This document shows, in pieces, positions 37,571 to 47,711 of a stretch of 64,000 nt of DNA. Position 1 is the stretch's first letter. Every line of letters begins with the position of its first letter. The notes under the pieces were generated by a model. The model had not been told where the DNA came from, did not search any database, and saw only the letters and a list, made by a program, of their open reading frames with translations. Made by a program: the position numbers and the translations under genes. The stretch comes from Burkholderiales bacterium (GTDB taxonomy: Bacteria > Pseudomonadota > Gammaproteobacteria > Burkholderiales > Ga0077523). The stretch spans positions 111,086 to 175,085 of the forward strand of contig JALHMS010000004.1 of NCBI GenBank assembly GCA_022843925.1. The letters run 5' to 3'.

Positions 37571-38305
37571 TCAGGTTTCGGTCGCGTCGAGGCGTTGCCA
37601 CGCGCCGCCCACCAGGCCTTCGATGGGACGGAAATTCACCTTGTAGGCCATCTTGCGGCTCTCGGCGATCCAGTAGCCGAGGTACAGGTGCGGCAGGCCG
37701 AGCTGCCGGCAGAGTTCGATCTGCCAGAGCACGTTGTACGTGCCCAGGCTGGCACCCGGGCGATCCGGTTCGAAGAACGTGTACACCGACGAGATGCCGT
37801 CTTCCAGCCGGTCGATGATGCTCACCATGCAGAGCTCGCCCTGATCGCGGAACTCCACGAGATTCGACCGCACGTTGCTCTGCAGGAGGAAATGGCGGTA
37901 TTGCTCGCGGGAGTCGTGGTCCATGCCGCCCCCGAAGTGCCGCGCGGACTGGTAGCGGAGGTACAGGGCGTAGTGCTCAGGACTGTACTTGAGCTCGAGG
38001 ATGCGGGCGTCGAGACCTGCGTGACGCTGGCGGGCCCGACGCTGCGACCGCGTGGACGCGAACTCGTCGACCAGGATCCGGACCGGGACGCACGCGCGGC
38101 AGTTGTCGCAGTAGGGCCGGTACGTGAACGCCCCGCTGCGGCGGAAGCCGGCTCGGACCAGCTCGCTGTAGACGTGGGCGTCGATGGCGTGGCTGGGTGT
38201 GGCCACCTGGGAGCGCGCGAGCCGGTCGGCGAGATAGCTGCACGGATAGGGCGCCGTGGCGTAGAACTGCAGCACCGAGAAGGGCAGATCGTTCAGCTGG
38301 GTCAT
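37571..38305 (-). CDS. bpt: Aspartate/glutamate leucyltransferase
   Basis: 244 residues of the bacterial ATE-like family. It transfers Leu from Leu-tRNA to proteins with N-terminal Asp or Glu, marking them for ClpAP through ClpS. The N-terminal cysteines (CSYLADR, CDNCRAC) and the Y-S/H-Y region [13 protein letters not shown] are family hallmarks. Its ATG shares ATGA with the stop of aat, so the two N-end-rule enzymes are translationally coupled. The C-terminal half is a GNAT-like fold with [15 protein letters not shown]. Confidence 0.95.
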   Translation of the reverse strand: MTQLNDLPFSVLQFYATAPYPCSYLADRLARSQVATPSHAIDAHVYSELVRAGFRRSGAFTYRPYCDNCRACVPVRILVDEFASTRSQRRARQRHAGLDARILELKYSPEHYALYLRYQSARHFGGGMDHDSREQYRHFLLQSNVRSNLVEFRDQGELCMVSIIDRLEDGISSVYTFFEPDRPGASLGTYNVLWQIELCRQLGLPHLYLGYWIAESRKMAYKVNFRPIEGLVGGAWQRLDATET

Positions 38306-39009
38306 GGGCTCGCCTCGAACGCCGCTGCCGGTGTCTCCCAGCGCTGCGGCTCCGGGCCGGAGTTTACCAATTCCGCAATGCGCGCCGAGAACTCCTCGCG
38401 CGGAATCGGGCGCGCGCCGAGCGACGCCAGATGGCTGGTCTCCATCTGGCAGTCGATCAGTTCGAACCCGTTCGCCCGCGCATGGCGCACGAGATGCGCG
38501 AGGGCGATCTTCGATGCGTCGCGGACGCGGGTGAACATCGACTCGCCGAAGATGACGCGCCCGACGGCCATGCCGTAGAGGCCACCGGCCAGCGCACCGT
38601 CGATCCAGGTCTCGACGCTGTGGGCATGACCGAGTTCGTGCATCCGGACGTACGCATCGATCATCGAACCGGTGATCCAGGTGCCGTCCTGCCCTTCTCG
38701 GGGGGCGGCACACGCCTCCATGACGGCGCGGAAGGATGTATCGACGCGTACTTCGTACCGGGCGTTGCGCAGGGTCTTGGCGAACGACCGGGTGACACGG
38801 AATTCGCCGGGCACGAGCACCATGCGCGGGTCAGGCGACCACCAGAGGATCGGGTCGCCCTCGGCGAACCACGGGTAGATGCCGAGACGGTAGGCCGCGA
38901 GGAGCCGTGTCGGCGAGAGATCCCCACCCGCGGCCAGCAGACCGTTCGGGGCGTGCAAAGCCCTGGAAACCGGCGGGAACGGGGTCTCCGGACCGAGCCA
39001 GGGGATCAA
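38302..39009 (-). CDS. aat: Leucyl/phenylalanyl-tRNA--protein transferase
   Basis: 235 residues. Adds Leu or Phe to proteins starting with Lys or Arg. TTG at 39009 is chosen because it gives the family start (Met-Ile-Pro-Trp-Leu-Gly); [31 protein letters not shown] and the central [22 protein letters not shown]-type segment follow. An in-frame extension runs about 50 codons upstream but lacks family residues. Head of the aat-bpt-(ech)-pyrD unit. Confidence 0.95.
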   Translation of the reverse strand: MIPWLGPETPFPPVSRALHAPNGLLAAGGDLSPTRLLAAYRLGIYPWFAEGDPILWWSPDPRMVLVPGEFRVTRSFAKTLRNARYEVRVDTSFRAVMEACAAPREGQDGTWITGSMIDAYVRMHELGHAHSVETWIDGALAGGLYGMAVGRVIFGESMFTRVRDASKIALAHLVRHARANGFELIDCQMETSHLASLGARPIPREEFSARIAELVNSGPEPQRWETPAAAFEASP

Positions 39010-39076
39010 GCGAGGCGCGCGGAGAAGTGGGGCATCTCCGGACCTTCGCCTGCAAGGGCGGACCGCCGATGCATGG

Positions 39077-39610
39077 TCAGCGCCCCTTGCTGACGAGGCC
39101 GCAGGCGAGACGCTTGCCGGAGTTTCCCGCCGGTTGCGAGCGGAGGTCGTCCGCGTCCGCATGGATGATCAGCGCGCGGCCGATGATGCTGGCAGGGTCC
39201 GCCCCGAGGGACAGCCCCTCCACGTCGAAGCTGAAGTCGGCGATCCCTTCGGCGTCGGCGGTCACGTTGCCGAGATCCCCGGCGTGGCGGACGGCCTCGT
39301 CCGGGCTGGAGTGGGGATGCCCGCCCGGATTGAAGTGCGCCCCCGCGCTGGAGGCATCGGGCGCTGTGCAATCGCCCTTCACGTGGACGTGCATGCCGTG
39401 GGGGCCCGGCGTCAGACCGGTGATGCGCCCGGCCACCGACACGACCTTGCCACGACGTGCCGGCGTGAACGTCACGGTGCCTCGGACTTCGCTGCCCCGG
39501 GTCGGAATCAGGGTCACCGTGGCCGCGGGACCGCTGACGATCTTCTTCACTGGCGCGCATCCCGGCGACGCCAGCATGAGACATGCGAGGGCGAGGGGCA
39601 GCGTTTTCAT
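39077..39610 (-). CDS. sodC: Superoxide dismutase [Cu-Zn]
   Basis: 177 residues. Removes superoxide in the periplasm. Copper ligands are in [11 protein letters not shown] and later histidines in [11 protein letters not shown] (including the bridging one) and IIHADADDL; the catalytic Arg region and disulfide cysteines (GDCTA, RLACGL) are present. The N-terminus is a signal sequence with a cysteine at CAPVKK, but the residues before it (SPGC) are a poor lipobox, so lipoprotein status is uncertain. RBS GAGG precedes ATG at 39610. Confidence 0.94.
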   Translation of the reverse strand: MKTLPLALACLMLASPGCAPVKKIVSGPAATVTLIPTRGSEVRGTVTFTPARRGKVVSVAGRITGLTPGPHGMHVHVKGDCTAPDASSAGAHFNPGGHPHSSPDEAVRHAGDLGNVTADAEGIADFSFDVEGLSLGADPASIIGRALIIHADADDLRSQPAGNSGKRLACGLVSKGR

Positions 39611-39762
39611 CGGGACCTCGAGGCTTCGGACATCGCAAGGTATCGCAACCCGCGAGGGTCGGACAATGGTTTTTGGCAGCGACGCGATCTCCCTGCCCTC
39701 CGCCTCAGGCCGCGCGCGGTTCGACTCGCCTGCCTGCGGGTGGGCGCGCATAATTCGCCGGT

Positions 39763-40959
39763 GTGCACGCATCGACTTTTCCAGTGACTGACAGCCCCAG
39801 AGCGATCGATCCGCGGGAACTCGAAGCCGCCTTCTCCCTTTTCAACGAGGCCTCGACCCAGCTCGCCACCGCCTACCAGGACCTGCAGGGGCGGGTCGAC
39901 CGCCTCGCGGCCGAACTCGCCGTGGCCAATGGTGAGCTGAAGCGCCAGTTCCTCGAGAAGGAAGCGCTGTCCGAGCGCCTCGAACTCCTGCTCGACGCCT
40001 TGCCCGGCGGTGTGCTCGTACTGGACGGCGACTCGCGGATCGTCAAGGCGAATCCGGCGGCGCGACATTGGCTTGGCGGCGATCCGGTGGGCGCCGAATG
40101 GCCCGCCCTGATGGCGTCCCGCCTGGTCGCACCGCCCGGGGCGCGGGAGGCGTCGTTCCAGACATCCGATGGCCAGCGCTGGCTCGCCCTTTCGGAGAGC
40201 CCCTTCGACGCCTCCGGAGGGCGCATCCTGCTGCTGAACGACGTCACCGAATCCACCCGGCTGCAGCAGCAGCTGGAACACCACAAGCGGCTGTCAGCCA
40301 TGGGCGAGATGGCCGCGGGGCTCGCCCATCAGCTGCGCACGCCGCTCGCGTCGGCGCTGCTCCACGCGGCCAATCTTTCCCGCCCGGATCTCGACGACGC
40401 CGACCGGACCCGGTTCAGCGAGCGCGTCCGCGAACGCCTCAAGCACCTCGAACGGATGATCCAGGACATGTTGATGTTCGTGCGCAGCCAGCCGCTGGGT
40501 GACGAGGTCTTCCCGCTCGACGCCGTTCTGCGGGAGGTGACCCAGATCCTCGAACCGCAGATGGCAGGGCGGGGTCTGGATTTCGTCCTCGAAGGCGGCG
40601 ACACCGACGCCCGCCTCCGGGGGAGTCGCAAGGCCATCACCGGAGTGCTCGTGAATCTTCTGGAGAATGCAATGCAGGCCACCGAGCCTGGCGGCAGCGT
40701 CACGCTCAGCGCGTCCGCCTCGGGTATGTCGGCCACCATTGCGGTGCACGACACCGGACGCGGGATCGACCCCGGCATCCACGAGCGCCTCTTCGAGCCC
40801 TTCTTCACCACGCGGCAGGAGGGCACCGGACTCGGCCTCGCGATCGTCCGCAACGTCGTGGAAGCGCATGGCGGCGCGGTGTCCGTCACCTCCTCGCCGG
40901 GCGCCGGCAGCGTCTTCACGGTGAATCTTCCGGTCACGCTCGAAGCGGTGGCCGCATGA
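39763..40959 (+). CDS. fleS: Cytosolic sensor histidine kinase, FleS/FlrB-like
   Basis: 398 residues without membrane segments. A coiled N-terminus (about 20-80) leads to a PAS-like domain (about 75-165), then the H-box GLAHQLRTPLAS with His189, and the ATPase boxes (NLLENAMQA, HDTGRGI, GTGLGLAIV). This soluble PAS-HK plan is that of FleS/FlrB, which phosphorylate the sigma-54 activator of mid-class flagellar genes. Start is GTG at 39763; GTG at 39784 is possible, and a CATAAT -10 at 39749 makes the leader very short. It overlaps the regulator by ATGA. Confidence 0.88.
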   Translation: MHASTFPVTDSPRAIDPRELEAAFSLFNEASTQLATAYQDLQGRVDRLAAELAVANGELKRQFLEKEALSERLELLLDALPGGVLVLDGDSRIVKANPAARHWLGGDPVGAEWPALMASRLVAPPGAREASFQTSDGQRWLALSESPFDASGGRILLLNDVTESTRLQQQLEHHKRLSAMGEMAAGLAHQLRTPLASALLHAANLSRPDLDDADRTRFSERVRERLKHLERMIQDMLMFVRSQPLGDEVFPLDAVLREVTQILEPQMAGRGLDFVLEGGDTDARLRGSRKAITGVLVNLLENAMQATEPGGSVTLSASASGMSATIAVHDTGRGIDPGIHERLFEPFFTTRQEGTGLGLAIVRNVVEAHGGAVSVTSSPGAGSVFTVNLPVTLEAVAA

Positions 40960-42365
40960 GCGGGGTCGCAAAGTCCGGCGTGAGGCCCCTGCCCATCCTG
41001 ATCGTCGAGGACGACGCCGCGCTGCGCGAGGCGCTCGTCGACACCGTGCGGCTCGCCCGCTACGACGTCCTCGAAGCCGTCGACGGCGAGGACGCCCTGG
41101 CGATCCTCGAGAAGACGCGGGTCGGCATGGTGGTGAGCGACGTCCAGATGAAGCCGATGGACGGCCATACGCTGCTCGCGGAAGTGAAGCGGCGCCAGCC
41201 CTACGTGCCGGTCCTCCTGATGACCGCGTACGGCGTGATCGATCGCGCCGTGGCCGCCATGCGCCTCGGTGCCTGCGACTACATCACCAAACCCTTCGAG
41301 CCGGATGTCCTGCTGCAGCAGATCGTCAGGCACATGCTGCCGGCAGCGTACGGCGAGGATGACCAGGTGATCGCGGCCGATCCGGTGACGCGGGAAGTGC
41401 TCGAGCTGGTCAGGCGCGTCGCCGTCACGGACGCCACCGTTCTGATCACCGGCGAAAGCGGGACAGGCAAGGAGGTGCTCGCCCGGACCCTGCACCGGCT
41501 GTCGCACCGGTCTGCGAAGCCGTTCGTCGCGATCAACTGCGCGGCGATTCCCGAGAACCTCCTCGAGTCGACGCTGTTCGGGCACGAGAAGGGCGCTTTC
41601 ACGGGCGCTCTGAGCGCGGCCACAGGCAAGTTCGAACAGGCCGACGGGGGCACGCTGCTCCTCGACGAAGTCTCCGAGATGCCGCTGGCGCTGCAGGCGA
41701 AGCTGTTGCGGGTGCTCCAGGAGCGCGAGGTCGAGCGGGTCGGCGGGCGCAAGCCGGTTCCCGTCGACATACGCGTACTCGCGACATCGAACCGCGACAT
41801 GGCGGCCGAGGCGGCGGCGGGACGCTTCCGCGAGGACCTCTACTACCGGCTGAACGTGTTCCCGCTCCACAACCCTCCGCTGCGCGAGCGTCGCGGGGAC
41901 ATCGTGCCCCTCGCGCGTCGCATCCTTGCCCGTGGCATCGGGGGTGGCCAGACTTCGTATTCGCTCTCGCCCGAGGCGGAGGCTTCGTTGACCACCTATA
42001 GGTGGCCCGGTAACATCCGCGAGCTGGAAAATGTCATGCAACGCGCGATGATCCTCGCATCCGGACCGTCGATCGAGACACGACATCTGGTGCTTCCGAA
42101 AGTGCAGACCGACGCACCGGTCGTGCCCTCGGCAGCAAGCCTCCCCCGGTCAGCCGGTGGCGTGCAGGAAGCCGAGCCCACCGACATACGCAGCCTCGAG
42201 CGTCGCCACATCCTCGACACTCTCGCGGCCGCGCACGGTGTGCGGCGGGCCGCGGCAAGCACGCTCGGCATGAGCGAGCGCACATTGCGACACAAGCTTC
42301 AGCAGTACCGCCGGGAAGGTTACCCGGTGCCGGCAGTGGGCGGGGGTGACGACTTCGCCGACTGA
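40956..42365 (+). CDS. fleR: Sigma-54-dependent response regulator, FleR/FlrC-like
   Basis: 469 residues in NtrC order. The receiver has Asp62 in SDVQMKP; the AAA+ domain has Walker A GESGTGKE (166-173) and the sigma-54 loop GAFTGA (213-218); a Fis-type helix-turn-helix near the C-terminus has RRAAASTLGMSERTLRHKL. It should drive fliE and other class III flagellar genes with the adjacent kinase. The start ATG overlaps the kinase stop. A sigma-54 promoter lies 33 bp downstream of its own stop. Confidence 0.93.
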   Translation: MSGVAKSGVRPLPILIVEDDAALREALVDTVRLARYDVLEAVDGEDALAILEKTRVGMVVSDVQMKPMDGHTLLAEVKRRQPYVPVLLMTAYGVIDRAVAAMRLGACDYITKPFEPDVLLQQIVRHMLPAAYGEDDQVIAADPVTREVLELVRRVAVTDATVLITGESGTGKEVLARTLHRLSHRSAKPFVAINCAAIPENLLESTLFGHEKGAFTGALSAATGKFEQADGGTLLLDEVSEMPLALQAKLLRVLQEREVERVGGRKPVPVDIRVLATSNRDMAAEAAAGRFREDLYYRLNVFPLHNPPLRERRGDIVPLARRILARGIGGGQTSYSLSPEAEASLTTYRWPGNIRELENVMQRAMILASGPSIETRHLVLPKVQTDAPVVPSAASLPRSAGGVQEAEPTDIRSLERRHILDTLAAAHGVRRAAASTLGMSERTLRHKLQQYRREGYPVPAVGGGDDFAD

Positions 42366-42397
42366 CCGTGGCAAGGCATGGCGCAGGCGACCGACAC

Positions 42398-42411
42398 GGC
42401 ACGCAGTTTGC
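42398..42411 (+). promoter_or_regulatory. Sigma-54 (-24/-12) promoter of fliE operon
   Basis: GGCACGCAGTTTGC: GG, ten bases, GC, matching the sigma-54 consensus TGGCAC-N5-TTGC at nearly every position. Transcription would begin near 42423, giving a leader of about 100 bases before the fliE ATG. The adjacent genes encode the matching activator. Confidence 0.75.
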
Positions 42412-42520
42412 CTGAGTGCCCGGGACGGAGTGTTGATTCACAGGGCGCACGGGACTTCGCGGTCCGCAGATGCGGCGCTTCTCCGATGGTTCTTCACCCA
42501 GGGCGGTTAACCGGACTCAC

Positions 42521-42838
42521 ATGAACACGCAAGGCATCGATCAACTTCTCGGGGAATTGCGCCAGGCGGCGGCAAAGGCATCCGGCCAGGAGCCGGCAGC
42601 TTCGTCCGCCGGGGCGGCAAATTTTGCCGACCTGTTGAAGGCCTCGCTCGATCAAGTGAATGCGGTACAGCAGGAAGGCACGCAGATGCAGCAGGCCTTC
42701 GACGCCAACGACCCGAACGTCAACCTGCAGGACGTCATGGTCCAGCTCCAGAAGGCGAGCCTGTCCTTCCAGACCATGGTGCAGGTTCGCAACCGCCTCG
42801 TCTCCGCGTATCAGGAAATCATGAGCATGCAAGTCTGA
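42521..42838 (+). CDS. fliE: Flagellar hook-basal body junction protein FliE
   Basis: 105 residues, standard size. Joins the MS ring to the proximal rod and is an early export substrate. The N-terminus is variable with Gln/Ala-rich helices; the conserved C-terminal part has ANFADLLKASLDQVN, DPNVNLQDVMVQLQKASLSFQTMVQVRNRLVSAYQEIM in the usual order (quoted in part: VQVRNRLVSAYQEI). ATG at 42521 lies 20 codons inside a longer frame and is the family start. First gene of the fliEFGHIJK transcript. Confidence 0.95.
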   Translation: MNTQGIDQLLGELRQAAAKASGQEPAASSAGAANFADLLKASLDQVNAVQQEGTQMQQAFDANDPNVNLQDVMVQLQKASLSFQTMVQVRNRLVSAYQEIMSMQV

Positions 42839-42858
42839 GCTGACGGCTCGTTCCGCTC

Positions 42859-44556
42859 ATGGCACAGACTCCCCGCGAAACCCTGCTCGCCCTGACGCGG
42901 GGCTTCAATCAGCTGAGCAACGGTCGGAAGATCGGTCTGATCGCCGGCGTCGCGGGTGTCATCGCCCTCGTGGTGGTGCTTCTGATCACTGCGGGTCGCC
43001 AGGAATACAAGGTTCTCTTCGCCAACATCGCCGAGAAGGACGGCGGTGCCATCCTCTCCCAGCTTTCCCAGATGAACGTCCCGTACCGCATCGCGGAGGG
43101 GGGCGGCGCCATCCTGGTCCCGTCGGAAATGGTCTACAAGGTCCGCCTGCAGCTGGCGGCACAGGGCCTTCCGAAGAGCGGTGGCGTGGGCTTCGAACTG
43201 ATGGAGTCCCAGAAATTCGGGGTGAGTCAGTTCGTCGAGCAGGTGAACTACCAGCGGGCGCTGGAGGGGCACCTCGCCCGCACGATCCAGGCGATGCCCG
43301 AGATCGAGGAGGCGCGTGTCCACCTCGCGATTCCGCGACCCTCCGTGTTCGTCCGGGAGTCCCAGAAGCCGAGCGCGGCGATCCTCGTGCAGCTTCGTCC
43401 CGGCCGGGTGCTCGATCCGGGCCAGGTGGCCGGTGTCGTGCATCTCGTGTCCTCGGCGATTCCCGAGCTGTCCCCCCGCCAGGTCACCGTGGTGGATCAG
43501 CGGGGCAATCTCCTGTCCGGGGCGGCTGACGAAACCGGTGTGGCGGGGCTCGATCGCAAGCAGCTCGAGTACCTCCATCAGGTGGAGAACAGCATCGTCC
43601 GGCGCATCGAAAGCATCCTGAAGCCGATCACCGGTCCGGACAACGTGCGCGCTCAGGTGGCTGCAACGCTCGACTTCTCCGAGGTCGAGCAGACATCCGA
43701 ATCGTTCAAGCCGAACAGCGATGCGAAGGACCAGGCGATCCGGAGTCAGCAGTCCACCGACAATCAGAGCAGCACACCCCAACCCCCACAGGGTGTGCCG
43801 GGCGCCTTGTCGAACACGCCGCCGGGTGCCGCGGCAGCCCCCTTGGTCGCGCCGCAGGCTGGTGCACAGCCTCCAGGCACCCCCCTGCCCATGGCGACCA
43901 CGGCGCAGAAGGACAGCACGATCAATTTCGAGTTGGACAAGACGATCCGCCACACCAAGGGCGAGGTGGGCGCCGTGAAGCGACTCTCCGTCGCTGTGGT
44001 GGTCAATCACAAGAAGCTCGTCGAGGATGGAAAGTCGAAGCTGCAACCCTTCTCGGACGCCGAGATGGCGCAGATCACGAACCTGGTCCGCGAGGCCATG
44101 GGCTACACGAAGGAGCGCGGCGACACGGTGAACGTCGTGAATGCGCCGTTCCGGGTCGGTGTCGAGGAGGACGATGTGCCCTTCTGGAAGGATCCGGCCA
44201 ACATCCCGCTCGCGATGGAGGGTGGCAAGTGGCTGGTTCTCCTGGGACTGGGGCTGACGTTCCTCCTGATCGTTCGCGCCGGCGTGCGCGATGTCGTGAA
44301 GCTCGCCCAGCCGCCCGAACCCGTGACGGAGGGCGCGGGCGCTGACGGGGGCGGCGGATCGGTAGTGGGCGAGGGGGAAGCCGGCGGCGAGGGCGGTGTC
44401 GGTGGCGAAGGTGGCAGCCCTGCGGACGCCACCCCGGAAACGCCCCGCGAGGAGACCGAGCAGGAGCGCGAACTGCGGCTCATGCGCGCGATCGCCAAGG
44501 AGAATCCACGCCTGGCGGCACAGATCATCAAGAACTGGGTGACCGGAGATGGCTGA
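42859..44556 (+). CDS. fliF: Flagellar MS-ring protein FliF
   Basis: 565 residues. Forms the membrane ring of the basal body. N-terminal membrane helix (LIAGVAGVIALVVVLLI), YscJ-like ring domain with FANIAEKDGGAI, VHLAIPRPSVFVRES, and a Pro/Ala-rich periplasmic loop near 300-345. A second membrane helix (WLVLLGLGLTFLLI) is followed by an unusually Gly/Glu-rich cytosolic stretch (about 480-525) before the FliG-binding tail ENPRLAAQIIKNWV. Its end overlaps fliG by 8 bp (ATGGCTGA). Confidence 0.97.
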   Translation: MAQTPRETLLALTRGFNQLSNGRKIGLIAGVAGVIALVVVLLITAGRQEYKVLFANIAEKDGGAILSQLSQMNVPYRIAEGGGAILVPSEMVYKVRLQLAAQGLPKSGGVGFELMESQKFGVSQFVEQVNYQRALEGHLARTIQAMPEIEEARVHLAIPRPSVFVRESQKPSAAILVQLRPGRVLDPGQVAGVVHLVSSAIPELSPRQVTVVDQRGNLLSGAADETGVAGLDRKQLEYLHQVENSIVRRIESILKPITGPDNVRAQVAATLDFSEVEQTSESFKPNSDAKDQAIRSQQSTDNQSSTPQPPQGVPGALSNTPPGAAAAPLVAPQAGAQPPGTPLPMATTAQKDSTINFELDKTIRHTKGEVGAVKRLSVAVVVNHKKLVEDGKSKLQPFSDAEMAQITNLVREAMGYTKERGDTVNVVNAPFRVGVEEDDVPFWKDPANIPLAMEGGKWLVLLGLGLTFLLIVRAGVRDVVKLAQPPEPVTEGAGADGGGGSVVGEGEAGGEGGVGGEGGSPADATPETPREETEQERELRLMRAIAKENPRLAAQIIKNWVTGDG

Positions 44557-45547
44557 GGACGGTATCAATCGAGCCGCGGTGCTGCTCATGTCGATGGGCG
44601 AAGAGGCCGCCGTCGAGGTCTTCAAGTTCCTGGGGCCGAAGGAAGTCCAGAAGCTCGGAACCGAGATGGCGAAGATCACGACGATCGGGCACGAGCGCAT
44701 CAGCGCCGTGTGCCGCGATTTCCTCGCCGAGGCGGAATCGCAGGCGGGGATGTCCACCGACTCCGACGAGTACCTGCGCAGCGTGCTGACGAAGGCGCTC
44801 GGCAACGAGAAGGCCGGCGCGCTGATCGATCGTATCCTCCAGGTGAACGACAACGCGGGCATCGAAAGCCTGAAGTGGATGGATGCCGTGTCGGTGGCCG
44901 AGCTGATCAAGAACGAGCACCCGCAGATCATCGCCACCATCCTGGTTCACCTCGATCCGGATCAGGCGAGCGAGATCCTCCGCAACTTCACCGAGCGTTC
45001 GCGCAACGACGTGATGCTGCGTATCGCAACGCTGGAGGGCGTGCAGCCCACGGCCCTGCGCGATCTGAACGACGTGCTCTCACAGTTGCTCTCGGGCGGC
45101 GAACGCGTGAAGAAGGGTTCGCTGGGCGGGGTCGATGTCGCGGCGGAGATCCTCAACTTCATGGGCGGGACGTTCGAGGCGTCGATCACGGAGTTCATCA
45201 AGGAGAGCGACGCCGAGCTGGCCCAGAAGATCCAGGACAAGATGTTCGTCTTCGAGAATCTGCTCGACCTCGACGATCGCAGCATCCAGTTGCTCCTGCG
45301 CGAAGTGCAGTCCGAGACGCTGGTCGTTGCTCTGAAGGGCACCTCCGAGCCTCTCAAGGAGAAGATCTTCAAGAACATGTCCTCGCGGGCGTCCGAGATG
45401 CTGCGCGAGGATCTCGAGTCGAAGGGCCCGGTCCGGCTCTCCGAGGTGGAGTCCGAGCAGAAGGAGATCCTGAAGGTCGTCCGCCGCCTGGCCGACGAAG
45501 GCCAGATCCAGCTCGGCGGCAAGGGGGACGAGGGGCTTGTCTCGTAG
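44549..45547 (+). CDS. fliG: Flagellar motor switch protein FliG
   Basis: 332 residues. C-ring protein that contacts FliF and the stator. Middle domain with the EHPQIIATILVHLD motif, and the C-terminal torque helix with the charged residues EDLLDLDDRSIQ-like and SRASEMLREDLESKGPVRLSEV (quoted in part: LREDLESKGPVRL). Overlaps fliF by 8 bp and fliH by 11 bp. Confidence 0.97.
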   Translation: MAEDGINRAAVLLMSMGEEAAVEVFKFLGPKEVQKLGTEMAKITTIGHERISAVCRDFLAEAESQAGMSTDSDEYLRSVLTKALGNEKAGALIDRILQVNDNAGIESLKWMDAVSVAELIKNEHPQIIATILVHLDPDQASEILRNFTERSRNDVMLRIATLEGVQPTALRDLNDVLSQLLSGGERVKKGSLGGVDVAAEILNFMGGTFEASITEFIKESDAELAQKIQDKMFVFENLLDLDDRSIQLLLREVQSETLVVALKGTSEPLKEKIFKNMSSRASEMLREDLESKGPVRLSEVESEQKEILKVVRRLADEGQIQLGGKGDEGLVS

Positions 45548-46268
45548 CCGGATCATCCGGGCCGATCGGGCCTCCGGCCTCAGCGGCTGGGCGCTCGGGG
45601 ATTTCGCCGCGCCGGCTTCCGAGCCCCTCGGGGACGACCCAGCCGAACCCGCGATCGTGCCGGATGACCTTCCGTCGCCGGCTTCGAGCGCCGCGCACGA
45701 GTCCGAGGCGATGCCGGTGCCGGCACTGGCCGAGGATCCGGAGGCGGTACTACGCGCGGAGCTGGAGGCTGCCCGGGCCGAAGCCCGCCAGGCCGGCTTC
45801 GAGGCCGGCCGACAGGTGGGTTACGCCACCGGGGAGGCCGAGGTTGCGTCCCTCCGGCTCCTGGTCGGTCACCTCCGCGATCTGGTCGAGGATCTCGAGC
45901 AGGGCATCGCCAACGACGTGCTGTCACTCGCTCTCGAACTCGCCAAGCAGATCGTGCGAACGTCCCTCCGGGTCCGGCCGGACCTCGTGATGGCGGTGAT
46001 CCGCGAAGTTTCCAAGGGCTTCCAGGGGCTGGGGGAATCGCCGAAGCTCATCCTGAACCCGGCCGATGCGGTGTTGGTCAGGCAGGCCATCGAGATCGAT
46101 CAGGCCGGGGAATGGCCCTGGACCATCCTCGAGGACGGTGCCATCGAGCGCGGCGGGTGCAAGTTCCAGACGGGCGCGAGCGAGGTCGATGCGACGCTGG
46201 AGACGCGCTGGCGGCGCGTGGTCGCGAGTCTGGGTCGGGACGACGCATGGCTCGATCTGAATCTCTGA
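45537..46268 (+). CDS. fliH: Flagellar export ATPase regulator FliH
   Basis: 243 residues. Binds FliI and anchors it to the export apparatus. TTG at 45537 overlaps fliG and has GAGGGG upstream; it gives an N-terminus with the family-like WALGDF element. A Pro/Ala-rich linker is followed by the long helix with a small-residue pattern ([21 protein letters not shown]) and the vacuolar-ATPase E-subunit-like C-terminus ([23 protein letters not shown]). A later start would remove the FliN-binding N-terminus. Confidence 0.9.
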   Translation: MSRSRIIRADRASGLSGWALGDFAAPASEPLGDDPAEPAIVPDDLPSPASSAAHESEAMPVPALAEDPEAVLRAELEAARAEARQAGFEAGRQVGYATGEAEVASLRLLVGHLRDLVEDLEQGIANDVLSLALELAKQIVRTSLRVRPDLVMAVIREVSKGFQGLGESPKLILNPADAVLVRQAIEIDQAGEWPWTILEDGAIERGGCKFQTGASEVDATLETRWRRVVASLGRDDAWLDLNL

Positions 46269-46305
46269 TGCCTGCCTGCCGGCGGCGCATCTCCGGGAGC
46301 CCGGG

Positions 46306-47709
46306 ATGAGTCGCATCCGCCGCTGGCAGAAGTATTTCCAGGACTGCCACGCGGCCGCGGCCAACGTTGCACCGTGGACGGTGAGCGGCCGCCTCACCCG
46401 GGTGGCGGGTCTCGTGATGGAGGCCGTCGGACTCAAGCTCCCGGTCGGCAACTCCTGCTACGTCATCGCGCCGTCGGGACAACGCGTCGATGCCGAGGTG
46501 GTCGGGTTCTCGGGCGATCGTCTCTACCTGATGCCGGCCACCGACGTGTACGGTCTCGAACCCGGCGCCCTCGTCCTGCCGGTGGAGGCCGGTGCCGTGC
46601 GCACGCCCCGCCTGGGGGTGGACTTCATCCCGCGCCGGCGCGCCGAGGACCGGGCCCGCCAGGTGGGCGTCGGCTGGTCGCTGCTCGGTCGCGTGCTCGA
46701 CGGCACCGGGCGGCCCCTCGACAACCGCGGCCCGGTCACCTTCGATCGCCAGGTTCCCCTGTACAGCCGCCCGCTGAATCCGATGTCCCGAGCGCCGATC
46801 CGCGCGCCGCTCGACGTCGGCGTACGCGCGATCAACGCGCTGCTGACGGTCGGACGCGGGCAGCGCCTCGGCCTGTTCGCTGGAAGCGGTGTCGGCAAGA
46901 GCGTCCTGCTCGGGATGATGGCGCGCTACACGGAGGCCGATGTCGTGGTGGTGGGCCTGATCGGCGAACGCGGGCGCGAGGTGAAGGAGTTCATCGAGAA
47001 CATTCTCGGGCCCGAAGGGCTTTCGCGGTCCGTCGTGGTGGCGGCACCGGCGGACAGTCCTCCGCTGTTGCGCATCCACGGCGCGGCCTACGCAACCGCG
47101 CTGGCGGAACACTTCCGGGAGGAAGGGCGCAACGTGCTGCTCATCATGGATTCGCTCACGCGGTATGCGATGGCGCAGCGCGAGATCGCGCTGGCGATCG
47201 GCGAGCCGCCGGCGACGAAGGGCTACACACCGTCGGTCTTCGCGAAGCTGCCGCAACTGGTCGAGCGGGCCGGCAACGGCGACAGCGGTGGGGGCTCCAT
47301 CACGGCCTTCTACACCGTGCTCACCGAGGGCGATGACCAGCAGGATCCCGTGGCCGACAGCGCGCGGGCGATCCTCGACGGCCACATCGTGCTGGCACGG
47401 GATCTCGCGGAGCAGGGGCACTATCCGGCGATCGATATCGAGGCCTCCATCAGCCGTGCCATGAACGACATCGTCACGTCCGACGAGATGCGGATCGCCC
47501 GGCGTTTCAAGCAGCTCTATTCCGCGTATCGCCGCAGTCGGGATCTCATCAACGTGGGCGCCTACGTCCGCGGCGCCGATCCGGACATCGACGAGGCGCT
47601 GCGCCTGCGCGAGCAGTTCCTGGCCTTCCTCCGGCAGGACGTCGGTGAACGCTCCGACTACCCGGCTTCGCGCCTCGCCCTCGCGGCAGCCCTGGGCGGA
47701 GAGCCCTGA
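46306..47709 (+). CDS. fliI: Flagellum-specific export ATPase FliI
   Basis: 467 residues. Walker [11 protein letters not shown], Walker [12 protein letters not shown], and the family segments [15 protein letters not shown] and [21 protein letters not shown] (quoted in part: [12 protein letters not shown]) match the F1-beta-like export ATPase. It lies 37 bp after fliH and 2 bp before fliJ. Confidence 0.97.
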   Translation: MSRIRRWQKYFQDCHAAAANVAPWTVSGRLTRVAGLVMEAVGLKLPVGNSCYVIAPSGQRVDAEVVGFSGDRLYLMPATDVYGLEPGALVLPVEAGAVRTPRLGVDFIPRRRAEDRARQVGVGWSLLGRVLDGTGRPLDNRGPVTFDRQVPLYSRPLNPMSRAPIRAPLDVGVRAINALLTVGRGQRLGLFAGSGVGKSVLLGMMARYTEADVVVVGLIGERGREVKEFIENILGPEGLSRSVVVAAPADSPPLLRIHGAAYATALAEHFREEGRNVLLIMDSLTRYAMAQREIALAIGEPPATKGYTPSVFAKLPQLVERAGNGDSGGGSITAFYTVLTEGDDQQDPVADSARAILDGHIVLARDLAEQGHYPAIDIEASISRAMNDIVTSDEMRIARRFKQLYSAYRRSRDLINVGAYVRGADPDIDEALRLREQFLAFLRQDVGERSDYPASRLALAAALGGEP

Positions 47710-47711
47710 GC

